This document shows positions 19,920-31,029 of a DNA stretch of 64,000 bases, one piece after another. The translations under genes and the position numbers were made by a program. The notes under the pieces were generated by a model. The model was not told the DNA's origin, made no database searches, and worked only from the letters and a program-made list of their open reading frames with translations. Each line of letters opens with the position of its first letter. Position 1 is the first letter of the stretch. Source of the stretch: Aurelia coerulea. Its lineage: Eukaryota > Cnidaria > Scyphozoa > Semaeostomeae > Ulmaridae. The DNA is taken from assembly GCA_039566865.1 (NCBI GenBank), contig CM076956.1, positions 5,653,511 to 5,717,510 of the forward strand. Reading direction: 5' to 3'.

Positions 19920-22178
19920 ATGTTTGCGCCGCTTTTAGCGGTTGCGGGGCTGCTGCTCCTTCAAGGGGTAACTGCCTTTGAAGATGAGCTCACGCAGTGT
20001 GCCCTGCCACCAAAGTGGACAGTAAAGGGAAAGAATCCCCTCGAAGAGGCACGAAAGAGTGGTAATATGACCGTCGTTGCATTCTTAGACGCAAAATGTG
20101 GATTTTGTATGTTACAAGCAAAGCTTCTTCAGCGATTGAAGAACAAGTTTGAGAAGAAGTAAGACTGAATTCTACCTTTGTTCTTTGTATATTTGTGGAA
20201 ATCTTAGCCACTGTCTACTTTAATGATATCCTCATACAAGTACAATTGCACAATTATACAATTGCACTACACGCAACAATAAGATTTTTTTATCCTCATA
20301 CAAGCCCAGTTATAACTTTTTCATAGCCTTTTTTGGTTAGGTAACTGGGAACCTTGCTTTGATGATAAAGAGTGCACAGCAGCTACGATATACAGAGTCT
20401 ACATCCTGCAGGGATCTTTGTCTGGTCCCTTGCTGTTTAGTGTCGACTGCACTCACAATGTTGCTGCTTGTGATTTTTTGTCTTCTTAATGTAAATAACA
20501 AAAATTCATACACTAGTAATGCTGTTCTAAAGTCATGGATCATTTATCAAGGAAGCTGTTTCTGTTCTGAAAATTCACGAGTTGCGAGGATTCGCTAGAA
20601 ATTTCGATCAAATTTCTTGCAGTCATTTGTTTGATTTTCAACAAGAAACTGAAACAGCCATACTCAAAAGTCCATCTGGTTGTCACTGAAAACTATCGAA
20701 TCGAAATTTCTAATTCTATACGTGTCCCTCAAGCATTTTCAGAAACGGCCTCCATCTTTTAGAGAAATAAATTTAATCTTATTTTGCCTTATTTTGCCTT
20801 TCCTTTCCTCTATGTACCCTGGGTACCAGACTCTATAAGATAAAAATGTATTTATGTTAGAGAGGCTGGTACCCAGGGTATCCTCTATGAAGCACTGGTT
20901 CAAATGTGGAAACTTTTCCTGACCTAAACTCACCTGTGTAAATTATTTCTTCTCTAGGGGCATCAAGGGCATAACTTACATGATAGTTAATAAGAGATCA
21001 GCAGCTTCAATGATAAGCAGATACAATGGTCTCGTTGATTTCCCAGTTCACCAAGACCAAACTGGCGCGATCTGGCAATCTATGAAAGGAGGCAAAGACG
21101 ATTTCTTTCTTTTTGACCGATGTGGCCGATTGGCTTACTATCTGCATCATTCAGTGACGTATCTTGGCTGGCCTTATGTGAGGTATAAAACGCTCTCTTT
21201 ACTCCGAATTTTATGCGGGTATGCGCCGCTCAACAGGGTATCGTTTTCAGCAATTCTGTTCACGAACAGGGTGTGCATTTTCTCAAATAGTGCTCGAGAT
21301 AGGGTATACAATTTTCAGATATGTAATTGCTCTCTTCTCTTACAGGATTTTAATTAGGAAGTTGCAATTTTTCTTTGTTTTCTTGCCGATTTGCTCCCAG
21401 AAAGGATAGTAATCAATTTGAAAAAGTTGCTCCCGCACAGGGTAAGAGTCTCCTTATCCCAACGGCACACCCCCGTACATTTATGGGTCTAGCCCTCCGG
21501 GGTGTCAAATGCTAGTTCGTAGCCCCAGTTATCGCATTCACTGCAAAAAATATCAAAATTTCCCTTTAGTTTCTGCATGGAAATTTAGGGGAAACGGACA
21601 AGTTTATCTGGGAAATTGAAGGGAAACGGACATTTCCATTTCCTTCTTGGGAAATTATGGGGAAAGTGTCCGTTTCCCCAAAATTTCCCCATGAAAAAAC
21701 GTAGTGAAATTTTGTCATTTTTTGCAGTGATTTGCAACAGCAGTAACACAAATATTCAGCCAAACCTACAATGTCATGGAACATGATGGTCTCGCAGAGG
21801 AAAGGACCAATAGTTCATAAGTTCTATATATGATATATTTCCCATTTTTTGATGACTTGTTATCGTTTTTGCTACAATTTCTTAAAATCTCATTTCTTAT
21901 TACCAGCAATGCAATTCTTTATACACACCAGAATAAGCACCCATGCAAAGGAGCATGTGCGAAAGGTAAATACGATTTTTGAATGCATCATTAACCGTAC
22001 TTGGAAAATTTAGGTTCAACGATTGTAACTTAGACTCGAAATTTCGGTTTAACTTTTGAATCCTACAGTATTTTTTTGTAATATTTTCAATGAACAACGG
22101 CAACAAAAAATGCTCGTATTCAAAATGCAAAGTTTCAAAGTCTAACATATTTTTCCAGGGCTGGCCCAGCCTTACTGA
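19920..22178 (+). CDS. Selenoprotein P N-terminal-domain-like secreted protein with CGFC motif
   Basis: Seen: exons 19920-20158, 20958-21182, 21907-21965 and 22159-22178, phases closing at 2, 2 and 1. A 5' UTR intron ends TTTCTTTGCAG just before the ATG. The product is about 180 residues: a signal peptide (1-19), then TVVAFLDAKCGFCMLQAK with C60 and C63, YMIVNKRSAASM, KDDFFLFDRCGRLAY and a terminal Cys pair (CKGAC). The order and spacing match the thioredoxin-fold domain of selenoprotein P, where vertebrates have Sec-x-x-Cys. Here the first position is TGT (Cys). The last exon is tiny and ends at TGA 22176-22178, with another in-frame TGA at 22206. I see no convincing SECIS, so TGA is taken as stop. 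The final exon is the weakest. Known: selenoprotein P's domain is a redox/Se-carrier module in extracellular fluid. Role here is inferred. Confidence 0.75.
21540..21729. mobile_element. CACTG-ended MITE (CACTA/EnSpm-like) in the selenoprotein-P-like gene
   Basis: 190 bp with ends CACTGCAAAAAATATCAAAA and TTTTGTCATTTTTTGCAGTG, flanked by the 3-bp repeat ATT. The interior repeats GGGAAACGGACA, direct and inverted. Lies in the intron before exon 3. Confidence 0.65.
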
Positions 22179-22208
22179 ATGACCACTTGTCTTAGCCTTA
22201 CCGAGTGA

Positions 22209-22455
22209 ATGAAGAGTGGCAATGGCCCAGTGGTAGCGCCCTTGACTACTAATCTGAGGGTTGGTGGTCGAGTCTCTGCCCTGTCGGCAACTCTCTGTAA
22301 TTCCAGGCTAAAGGGACGACGAGGTGTGGTAAATCGAGATGAAAGGCCAGGACACTTCTTCGATAAGTTTAGTTTCTCAGTGTCCTTAAACTACCTTCGG
22401 ATGCTAGGTAGAAATACAGAGAAAACATATAATGAGCACGCCACCTCACGATAAT
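22209..22455 (+). mobile_element. tRNA-like SINE of a different family
   Basis: TGGCCCAGTGGTAGCGCCC resembles a tRNA A box and GGTGGTCGAGTCTC a degenerate B box about 35 bases later. A non-tRNA tail follows. It abuts the last exon of the selenoprotein-P-like gene, and the 81-codon open frame over it is probably fortuitous. Confidence 0.45.
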
Positions 22456-22900
22456 TAGCAGTGGCAGCAAATCAATTCAAGCGAGGAGTGAAACTGTAAC
22501 GACTGTACTAAGCCTACGATTGGCCTATCCCAGAGTGTATCCCAGCAGTTTGTTATTTATCCTTCTTTCTTTTAGTTGATGAAGTCGGGACGCCCAAATG
22601 ATGTTTGCTAAATAGCAACTCCGTATGATGCAAGTTATACCTGGATAGCTGATGCTCCCAAAACAAGAGCTGATGTTCTTACCACAAGAGCTGATGCTTC
22701 AAGAAGATGAGCTGATGCCTCCGGGTGTAAATTTGATGCTTTGATGACGAGAGCAAGTAGATCATAGGACCACAGTACAATGGTCCAAACAAGTTAAGCT
22801 GTATGACGCGGTATTGGGTTCAAAAATGGTTGATCGTGATTTCAGGTGTCCGTGGTGTCACATACAAGTCGTAATTATTAGTTCTTGTGATGGTGAGTTA

Positions 22901-23061
22901 CAGGCCCGTAGGAAGTGGGGGGGGGGGTAGGGGGGGCTCAAGCCCCCCCAATAATTTCTTAAGACAATGGTGCTACGTCACATGAATTAATTAGATGTAT
23001 TGTTCTCTATTGTTTTAAGAACAATTGCCCCCCCAATCCGAAGCTTCTTCCTACGGCCCTG
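22901..23061. mobile_element. hAT-like MITE nested in left arm, CAGGCCCGTAGGAAG ends
   Basis: 161 bp with ends CAGGCCCGTAGGAAG and CTTCCTACGGCCCTG, flanked by exact 8-bp repeats GTGAGTTA (22893-22900 and 23062-23069). The corresponding place in the right arm, near 25064-25075, has one copy of this octamer and no insert. Confidence 0.85.
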
Positions 23062-23282
23062 GTGAGTTATACAGGTTATGCTAACACCGTTGATTGGCCG
23101 TAATTATTGCATGTCGTGGTGACTCCCAGAGATCATTGTCGGTAGTTGATGTGCCATTAACTAACACGAGTCATGGTAATCCTTGTTGATCGTAATTGGT
23201 ATTTTTGTCTTGTTGGGGTAACTTCAGCCTGTCGTGGTAGCATAACCTTGTCGGGGTAACTTCAAATCATGGTCGTAACTTC

Positions 23283-23378
23283 AGCTGGTCGTGGTAACTT
23301 CAGCTGGTCGTGATAACTTCAGCTGGTCGTGGCAACTTCAGCTAGTCGTGGTAACTTCAGCTGGTCGTGGTAACATGC
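23283..23378. repeat. 19-20 bp minisatellite AACTTCAGCTGGTCGTGGT
   Basis: Five imperfect tandem units. The inverted counterpart at about 24779-24838 has three units and then a different repeat (GAAGTTACAACAATGATTT). Confidence 0.75.
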
Positions 23379-23950
23379 GCGGTTGGAATGCGCAGATAAA
23401 ATAAAAGACAAGAGCAGATTAAATAAAGCATTTTTCTGGACGCAGGCCCGTAGGAAGCGAGGGGGGGGGAGGGTGGCTAAATAGTTTTGAAACAATGGTG
23501 CTAGGCTACAACATGCATAAACTAAATATATATAGCTATCTCTATGGTTCACAAACGAAGCCCCAATCAACAATTTCATGTAGACCTACCACATGTGGCA
23601 AAATTTTATCATTTATTTTAACTCTAAACGTTAGTTATGAATTGACAGTACACTTTTTACAAAGAGTTTTAAAATTTCTGTGAATTTTTTAGATGGTGAA
23701 TTCATAGAATTCGTACTTGTAAAAGTTGAAAATGTTAAATAATTGATATCAAAATTTCTTTCGTTGAAGTACTACGATCTAGGCCCAACCTTCAAATCTT
23801 CCTTCCTTTGCCCCATGTAGGCCCAACTGTCAGATCCCAATTTAATAAAATCCCTCAATGCGCCTTTGCAATATTTCAAAGTATTTCTTGTACGGCATTA
23901 TCAATGTCTACAAATTGTTTTGCAAATTGTTTTGTTCCGCCAATTTCTTG

Positions 23951-24428
23951 TACACGTATTTTTTATAAGAAGCTAAGAATATAGGCCAGCACTGAAAGTT
24001 TTTAAATTTATCAGATTTGAGTATATTCGGAGTTTCTTACGAGTTAACAGTCATAACAGTCTTCGCGTTTACTTCATTCATGTTCCCTCTTGAACATTTC
24101 ACATTTCAAAACGAAGTGTTTTGAAGCCTTTCCGATGTTTAAACATTACTCAAGCACTCAGGGCGGATGTAGGAAGACTTCAAGGCACTTCCTGGAAATA
24201 AAAAGGCTACTTCTTTGTTTATTGCAAAATTTTAGGGGTGCACGTGCCCCCAGTGGCCCCCGGTTCCTACGTCTCTGCAAGCACTTCGCGAGTAATATGA
24301 TAAAGGAAACAAGTGAAAATAAAGTAAAAAAATGACAAGTAGTTACTTTATCAAGGATCTATTTTCCCAGTACAGGAGTTAAAATCTAAGAGTTTAGTGC
24401 ATTTTCTTACAAACAAACAAATACGTGC
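23951..24428. mobile_element. ATAAGAAAC-superfamily MITE inside the large inverted repeat
   Basis: Starts TACACGTATTTTTTATAAG, shares GCCAGCACTGAAAGTT with the copy at 10136, and ends AAATACGTGCAGTA. It carries an extra stretch near 24160-24290, with GGGGTGCACGTGCCCCCAG, that may be a further nested element. It lies in the spacer between the arms at 22797-25166. Confidence 0.6.
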
Positions 24429-25978
24429 AGTACATCCAAAAGTCTTGACTCGTTTGAAGCCATTTAGGCCCTTCGGACAGCAGCTGCTTCATTCGACTTC
24501 GCACTTCGCAATTAATGTTTGCACATATTAAAAGACACAAGAAATTGTAGAAAAGTGCCATGATGAGGCAAGCACAGAATGGGGCTTTGTTTGTGAACCA
24601 TAGAGATAGCTATATATTTAGTTTATGCATGTTGTAGCCTAGCATTATTGTTTCTAAACTATTGAGCCACCCCCCCCCCCTCCCCCCATCTCGCTTCCTA
24701 CGGGCCTGCGTCCACAAAAAATGCTTTATTTAATCTGCTCTTGTCTTTTATTTTATCTGCGCATTCCAACAGCGCATGTTACCACGACCAGCTGAAGTTA
24801 CCACGACCAGCTAAAGTTGCCACGACCAGCTGAAGTTACAACAATGATTTGAAGTTACAACAATGATTTGAAGTTACCCCGACAAGGTTACGCTACCATG
24901 ACAGGCTGAAGTTACCCCAACAAGACAAAAATACCAATTACGATCAACAAGGATTACCATGACTCGTGTTAGTTAATGGCACATCAACTACCGACAATGA
25001 TCTCTGGGAGTCACCACGACATGCAATAATTACGGCCAATCAACGGTGCTAGCATAACCTGTATAACTCACCATCACAAGAACTAATAATTACGACTTGT
25101 ATGTGACACCACGGACACCTGAAATCACGATCAACCATTTTTGAACCCAATACCGCGTCATAAAGCTGGAGCCTTCCTCTTTTCTAGATCTTCCTCTGAT
25201 AAATGACCTGGTATGACCTTACTGATTTGCCCTTGGGCAAAAGAACCTTTCCTCAAAGCTTGTCCCTAGAAATTTAGTCCCTAAAAAGTTAGTCCCTAAA
25301 TGTTTGTCCTTAGTGACATAATAAGAGACAAAGTTTTTCAAATAAATTCTTAGAACTGCTAAAGAAAAGATCTGTTCGAAGTTGAACAGATTCAAAGTTA
25401 GGACGTTATCACAGTAGCCTAACCAGCCCCCACAAATGTTAGGCCTATATCCTAATCTGTTGTTGTATTTGACCTGCTTACTCTCGCACATTGCATCACG
25501 GGAACGACCAAAGACAGTTACAGCTCAAACAGTTGTAATGATAATCATTGGATAAATCGACGATACCTATGGTTTGATGGACACTGTCTGTCGTTTCTTT
25601 ATAGTTTTATAAAGTTAAATGTAATTAAAGGGAATCGAAGCATATATGAGCCCCTAGCAAAATAGGCATGCAAAGACAATAGGCTGTGAAATGTGCCGGA
25701 CCATACTTGGGTGAAAAAAACTGATCTACGCTACGTCAACGGGAAATACTGATATCTGCTAGAATTTAACCACAAGTGGCTTGAGCCATTCTTATATGCT
25801 TACATTCCCTTTAATGTTGGTTCTTTATTGATTATTTTCTGAAATGATCATTTTACGATCTGTAGTATGATTTGTATTGTATTAATGACGAAATAATTGA
25901 GTTTTGAGGATATTCTAAATCGTGAATTTTGATTCTTGTGCGCTGCATTGTTTGGAAGGGTCGGAAAAAGTTGTTGTC

Positions 25979-26164
25979 CAGGGCCCGGATGCTCAAAACT
26001 GGTAGTAGGCCAATACCGGATTAGGACTATGCAAATGACTACAGGGTCAGGTTGTTCAAACCACGATAAGCGTTAACAATCTCGGATTAAAGGGATGATT
26101 CTGTAGTCATTTGCATAGTCCTAATCCGGTATTAGCCTACTACCAGTTTTGAACAACTGGGCCC
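25979..26164. mobile_element. Short MITE with ~64-bp arms
   Basis: The arms 25981-26044 and 26101-26164 are near-perfect inverted repeats (TGGTAGTAGGCCAATACCGG against CCGGTATTAGCCTACTACCA) around a 56-bp centre. Each arm contains ATGCAAAT, the octamer sequence, by itself no evidence of function. Downstream of MGAT4-like gene A. Confidence 0.65.
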
Positions 26165-26530
26165 AGTTCTTATGCGAGGAGACATAGCTAATAAAGCAAA
26201 ACTGACGTTACGGCAAAGAACAACTATATTTTAAATGAAACAAATTATGCATAAACTTGTCACATCTATTGAATAAATGTTTTTTAATGTGCCTAATTAC
26301 TAATATGCTCCCCACATCAACTGGATAGATGTTTTTCGGTGCTGTAAATGGTCAATAATATACACACTAATAGTACCTACTGGGTAATTTCTTATCAAAA
26401 ATGTACTTGAATATCGTTTCTAACACATAGACAGTTCCTAACAAGTTTGAATTGAAGAGTAGGCCTATAGTAATTCTTTATATACTCCGCTAGTCCTTTT
26501 CATTGCAGCATTCCACTATGTTTTCGCTAG

Positions 26531-29500
26531 TTAGTTGTTATCTGAAGACGAATAATTTCCTATGTGATGAAATAAAAACTTGGAGCCTGCAAGTGCACGA
26601 TGCTCTGCTCCAATAAAAAAGACTGCACGGTAATAAGTCCAGTCTAATGGCATTTCAAAGTAATATATCCTGAACATGTCCGCAAACATCTGCATGTATC
26701 TTGAATCAATCAATTTCCCGATGAATCCCAATTTGTAGTAATGTAACAATATAAAATTTCGTTTGTCAAATCTTTTCAAATCACGTTTGATATGTTCATA
26801 AAAGCCATCCTCAATCGTGACGTCATCCTCTAGTTGAAGGTAATATTTGCTGACGCCATCGCAATAGTAAAATAAGAACGCGTAATCGAGGCTCTGTTTT
26901 GCGCGCCATTTCATCCTTGCTGGCGTGTTGTTAAAGGTGATTGGCAAGTTCGTTACACTGCTGTAGAACCTTTCAGGAGCGTAAATAAGCTGTATCAAAC
27001 CAGAATATAATTCGACAAGAAAACTCTTCTCTATTCTTTCTTTAACTCTTTCTCTTTTCTCCGGATCTGTATCAGCGCAAAGTATGACAATTACCGTTTC
27101 TTTCTTTGCCTCGCTTGATAGTCTTGAGAGAAGACTTTTCAAAGTCTGCTCCAAATAAAAATATTTCTTTCCTCCTTTCTTACGTTCGATAGTTGGTATA
27201 GCAATGACCATGAAAGCTATAAGTTTAAAAAGAGAAGAAGAACCAATTAAAATGCTTTATCGATTCCAAAATGACTTTTTATTCCAATGAGGGCAAGCAT
27301 AAATCAATTCAATTCACGTTGAGGGGCTCGTGGAGTAAAACGAAATTACACGTTTTTTTATAAGAAACTTGGATCAGCACTTCGTACTAAAAGTTTCTTA
27401 ATTTCGCATGAAAATTTCGGTCTTTTAGTAGTAAAAGTTTCTTAATTAGTTTCTTATTTTTTTGGGCCTAAAATTGCGGTATTGTTCGAAGTTGAGCCTT
27501 CTTCTCGAGAAAGGGCTTCCATTTTGCATTGACGTTGTCATCAAGAAGAAGCCATGCACATCAAGGGAAGAAATTACCAAATTTGCAGTTAAAAGTCAAG
27601 AAAAGACGAATGCACCTTTGTTAGAGAGACATAAAATAAGAGAGACATACAGAAATATAGTTTTAGAGTTTCTTAACTGTTCTTGAGCGTAGTACTAGAG
27701 CTTCTTAAATTTTTGGTCATCGTAGTACTAGTTTCTTATAAACCAGTTTCTTATAAAAAAAACGTGTATGGACAAGATTTCACATGTGAATTGGAGAGGC
27801 CACAATTTCTCGAAAGCATGCGGACCATGAGTAATTTTAACTGTTCCTTCAAAATCTGATTTAAACTGTTCCTTTCAAGGAGCAAATATTTTCAACATTC
27901 TGACAGATGAAATGAAGACTGAAACTTCAATTTTACAATTTAAGACTTTCTGTAAAAATATTAACTTTGACTTTTAACAATTTATCTTCTTGATGTATAG
28001 TGCTTTTCTCTATTGTATTCGGGGTGTAGGTATATTTCAGACAGGTCCTTGATTGATAAGAGCACATTGTTGCTGAACAATTGTAACCTGTATAAATATG
28101 ATGATATTATTATCGTCATGTGGCAACATGTCTTATCAGTCAGTAGAGTTCTCTTTTCTTGCAGTTCGGTGACAACAAGTCTCCTCAAATATCAAGAACT
28201 TTCCTGAGGATCCTTGCAGAATACAAGATGGCACTCTTCTTGTTCTTCTGCAATTCCATTATCTTCGTTTCGATGCCGATGTCCTCCTAAAGCCTAAAGC
28301 TCTAATTATGAAAGGATAGGGATGACTTTCATTCGTCTGTTCCAAAGCTTTCTTAATATTATCATCATTGTTATTGCTATTATTATTATTGAATGGCATA
28401 AATCAACAATTGCAGAATGGATTTCTTCATAAAACAATGACAAGATCAGCTTTGCCTGCCTGGGAAACTAATAATTTGGTCTTTGATGTACCAGCCATAA
28501 AAAAGAAATTCGAAAATCGGTAATCAAATCAAGGGCGCCTACCTTGTAGGAAGTGTGTTATTCCCGGTACTGTACGCGTAGTAACTGGTGTCCTATGACC
28601 CAGTCCTGTTAATCTGTGTATATCATAAAGGGATTCTCAAATTCTAACGTCTGTTAGAGTTGACCAATCAAAAATCACGCTGTCTGATTCCCTGTGGCCA
28701 GATCGTATAACAGTTCATATCGTGTTACATAAACAACGGAATTTGAAACCACAGAGTTATTCATACGTCATCTTGACCTTGAGAGGACTGACGCTGTGTA
28801 CTGCTTGGTCACGGTACGGTTCTAGGACACTCTCTGTACTGGGTCACTGGAAACCAATTACTCTACAGTACTGGGAATAAACACACTTCCTACAAGGTAG
28901 GCGCCCTTGGTCAAATGTGGTAATTTTGCAAACAGGGGTACTTTTTTGGGACACCCGGTAGCAAATATTTTAAAGACCCATAGCTAATATGACGATTTGC
29001 AACCCCAAAGTCAACTTTCGTTTAATATGAAAATCGTTTATGCCCTAGGTTGTGTGTGTTTCGCTTTTCATCAGGCTGGCAAAGGATCATGGTTAGCAAT
29101 GGGTCCTTAAACAAAATGTTGATGATAATAAATATACTTACAATTTTTTCTCATCTCAGAATACTTGGTGAGCGTCACTTCATTTCTCGAAATTGGTCTC
29201 CCATATCGATCCAAACAGAATACATCATCCTTGATTCTTTCAAGGTTGTCTCTTTTTTGGTGTCCTGGAGGTGAGTGCATTTCCAATCGACGGTCTAGTA
29301 CGAATATGTAATTATGTTGATCAGCAATGCATCGATTGTTGAAAAATAGATAATCTGTTGGATCAGCCGATAATATTAAATGTTTCTTAATTTTGCATGG
29401 AATTATGATGTTGTTTCTACAAATAGGGAAGACATGAGCCTTGCGGTACACCAACTACACCATAGCCGGCCTTTGATATGGCCAGCTTTTGAAGTTAAGC

Positions 29501-30289
29501 AATTGAAACTTTCATATGTTCAAAAAATCTCCACTTTTTAAACACGTAAAGTACTGCCCCCCCCCCCCACCACATATCATCAAATCTCAACATCGCAGGA
29601 TTTGCTATACATTCTGTTTTTCAATTTGGCTCTTTATCAAAGAGTTCTGGCGTTGATCCAGAAGATCCTTTTGATGGACCCAAATTGAAATCACAAACAG
29701 GGTCATAGGGACGAGAAGGAATGTAAAGGCTGTCGGTCTGCAAGAGGTATGTTTGGAATTGGGAACCATTTGCGAAGTTTCTTGCTAGCGAGCTAAATAC
29801 TTCATATGATTCTTATTTGCAGCGAAAGACGCATTTCTAAATTATTTTGATACGGTTGTTTCTGTTGTTTTGTGGAATATGTATTTGTCCGATTACAAAT
29901 GAGGGAAGACATGAGCCTTGCGGTACACCAACTACACCATAGCCGGCCTTTGATATGGCCAGCTTTTGAAGTTAAGCAATTGAAACTTTCATATGTTCAA
30001 AAAGGACCTCATACATTCCAATTCTTATAGATGGCAGCGTCTTTTTGGAAAAAGCGGCCTGATAATAACAATCATAAAAATGATGATAATAATAAAACCT
30101 ACCATGCAGCATTGATATAGAGTCGATCAACTGCCAACACAAAACAAAAAACAATAGAATAAGAAGCATCACTTTTGCCATCCAAGATCGCGCGATCTTC
30201 CAACATGATTGCTGTTGAATGTGAGCGAATGATTGATTTAGGCCGTTCTGCTTCATCTTTTCTTTCCAATTTATTTCATTCATTGGCAT
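26531..30289 (-). CDS. MGAT4-like glycosyltransferase A (GT54 family), three exons
   Basis: Seen: exons 30289-30103, 29264-29142 and 27216-26531, both introns phase 1, giving 331 residues. Exon 1 encodes a short cytosolic tail and a signal anchor (about 36-55, MLLILLFFVLCWQL), so it is a type II Golgi-style protein. Exon 2 is a stem with DVFCLDRYGRPISRNEV. Exon 3 is the catalytic domain: VIAIPTIERKK, a Rossmann-type strand TVIVILCADTD, the segment RMKWRAKQSLDYAFL, the acidic motif QLEDDV (E233-D234-D235), LGFIGKL, MPLDW and a terminal HIGNYSS. These match MGAT4 (alpha-1,3-mannosyl-glycoprotein 4-beta-N-acetylglucosaminyltransferase) in order. Known: MGAT4 transfers GlcNAc to N-glycan cores in the Golgi. 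The usual C-terminal lectin-like domain is absent; the frame stops right after HIGNYSSSDNN. The acceptor is unknown. It heads away from copies C and D. Confidence 0.88.
27347..27768. mobile_element. ATAAGAAAC-family MITE, copy A3
   Basis: Ends TACACGTTTTTTTATAAG and TTATAAAAAAAACGTGTA with TA flanks. It is nearly the reverse complement of A1 throughout and lies in the intron between the stem and catalytic exons of the minus-strand MGAT4-like gene. Confidence 0.75.
28531..28908. mobile_element. hAT-like MITE, AAGGGCGCCTACC ends
   Basis: Ends AAGGGCGCCTACCTTGTAGG and CCTACAAGGTAGGCGCCCTT, with further pairing inward (GTGTGTTATTCCC against GGGAATAAACACAC) and TCAAAT on both sides. About 378 bp. 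In the intron between the stem and catalytic exons of gene A. Confidence 0.75.
28940..28960. mobile_element. Solo end of a TACCGGGTGTCCC mariner MITE
   Basis: Reads ACTTTTTTGGGACACCCGGTA, matching the right terminus of the elements at 47040 and 51153. No partner end is nearby. Confidence 0.5.
29425..29526. repeat. 102-bp exact direct repeat, copy 1
   Basis: From AGGGAAGACATGAGCCTTGC to CTTTCATATGTTCAAAAA. Identical by eye to 29902-30003, 477 bases away, in the same intron of MGAT4-like gene A. It contains GAAGTTAAGCAA, which also looks like a 5S rRNA box A. Confidence 0.8.
29902..30003. repeat. 102-bp exact direct repeat, copy 2
   Basis: Identical to 29425-29526 over 102 bases, with related flanks (ACAAAT just before each copy). 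About 100 bp from the signal-anchor exon of gene A. Confidence 0.8.
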
Positions 30290-31029
30290 TTACTCTCAAA
30301 TTCGTATCTTGTCATGTTTCTTGGATAACCTGATGTCCTCAAAGTGCTCTGCACTTAACATCTACGCTAACTGGAGCTCATGAAGCATCCAAATGTGCTG
30401 TTCAAGGGTACTACATTCTAAATACAGGTTTTTTCTACTTATTAGCAATTGAAATAAATATTTTAATTAAACTCTCACTATATCAGTCTCTTTTTCTATT
30501 ACCGTACTGTGTTTGTTTACTTGTTTAATCAAATGAATCACGTTATATCGTTATTTGACAGGTTAACATGTGTCTTTTGTCTTCGAAATCTGTCTTAGGC
30601 CCTTCAATTCACCGTAGTTACCATAACGACGAAACCTTTTTCACAACCATTTTTTGCATAGCCACGTGTCTTTTAGGCCCTTCCTTATTGGTCGCAACTG
30701 TCTGTGTTCTTCGTTCTTGTCGTGCATTGCTTATCAAACCGAGGCGAATATATCTGCGAACTGCCAACGATTCAGGCCTACCGACGTTCGACGCTCGAAG
30801 GCAAGTACCATCCACCAAGTGGAAAAATACGTCAGAAAAGCAAGCCTTTGAGATAACAAGTGTGACAGCGGCATCTTGCAAAGAGCATTACGTCGAAGTT
30901 GGAGCTGAAGTTGTAAGTATGCATGCTTCGATCAATCAACACCCTACATAGGCAGCAGCAGCAGTGATTGGAGTGGGGGGAGGGGGGCAAGCGGTTTTTT
31001 CAGTTTCCGTTAGGTAACTAAAGTTAAAC
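30290..31029. other. Upstream region of MGAT4-like gene A
   Basis: Probably contains the gene A promoter. A 127-codon plus-strand open frame (30568-30951) has a hydrophobic N-terminal third and a GTAAGT donor-like site near 30911, and is less AT-rich than its surroundings. I do not recognise the product and do not call it a gene. Confidence 0.3.

Larger units (their letters stand above)
22797..25166. mobile_element. 2.4 kb element with ~0.6 kb inverted arms
   Basis: The left arm (22797-23563) and right arm (24581-25166) are near-perfect reverse complements: TATGACGCGGTATTGGGTTC against GAACCCAATACCGCGTCATA at the outside, and ATAGCTATCTCTATGGTTCA against its complement at the inside. The left arm is longer because of a nested insertion (22901-23061) and more minisatellite copies. 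No transposase in the roughly 1 kb spacer, which holds a MITE at 23951-24428. It could be a large non-autonomous transposon or an inverted duplication. Confidence 0.75.

Noticed and set aside
22209..22454. 81-codon open frame in frame with two upstream TGA codons of the selenoprotein-P-like gene
   Set aside because: It lies over a tRNA-like SINE, lacks the Cys/Sec/His richness of a selenoprotein P tail, and resembles no protein that I know.
22575..22615. SECIS-like hairpin downstream of the selenoprotein-P-like gene (ATGA, a GTTTGCT-AAAT-AGCAAC hairpin, then TGAT)
   Set aside because: The distance from the ATGA quartet to the loop is too short, the apical loop is only four bases, and the basal stem does not pair.
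26020..26120. ATGCAAAT octamers as transcription-factor sites
   Set aside because: They are part of the inverted arms of a MITE, so their pairing is explained by the repeat.
30568..30951. 127-codon plus-strand open frame upstream of gene A
   Set aside because: No recognisable family, no confirmed partner exon, and start and splice sites are not compelling. Noted only as a region feature.
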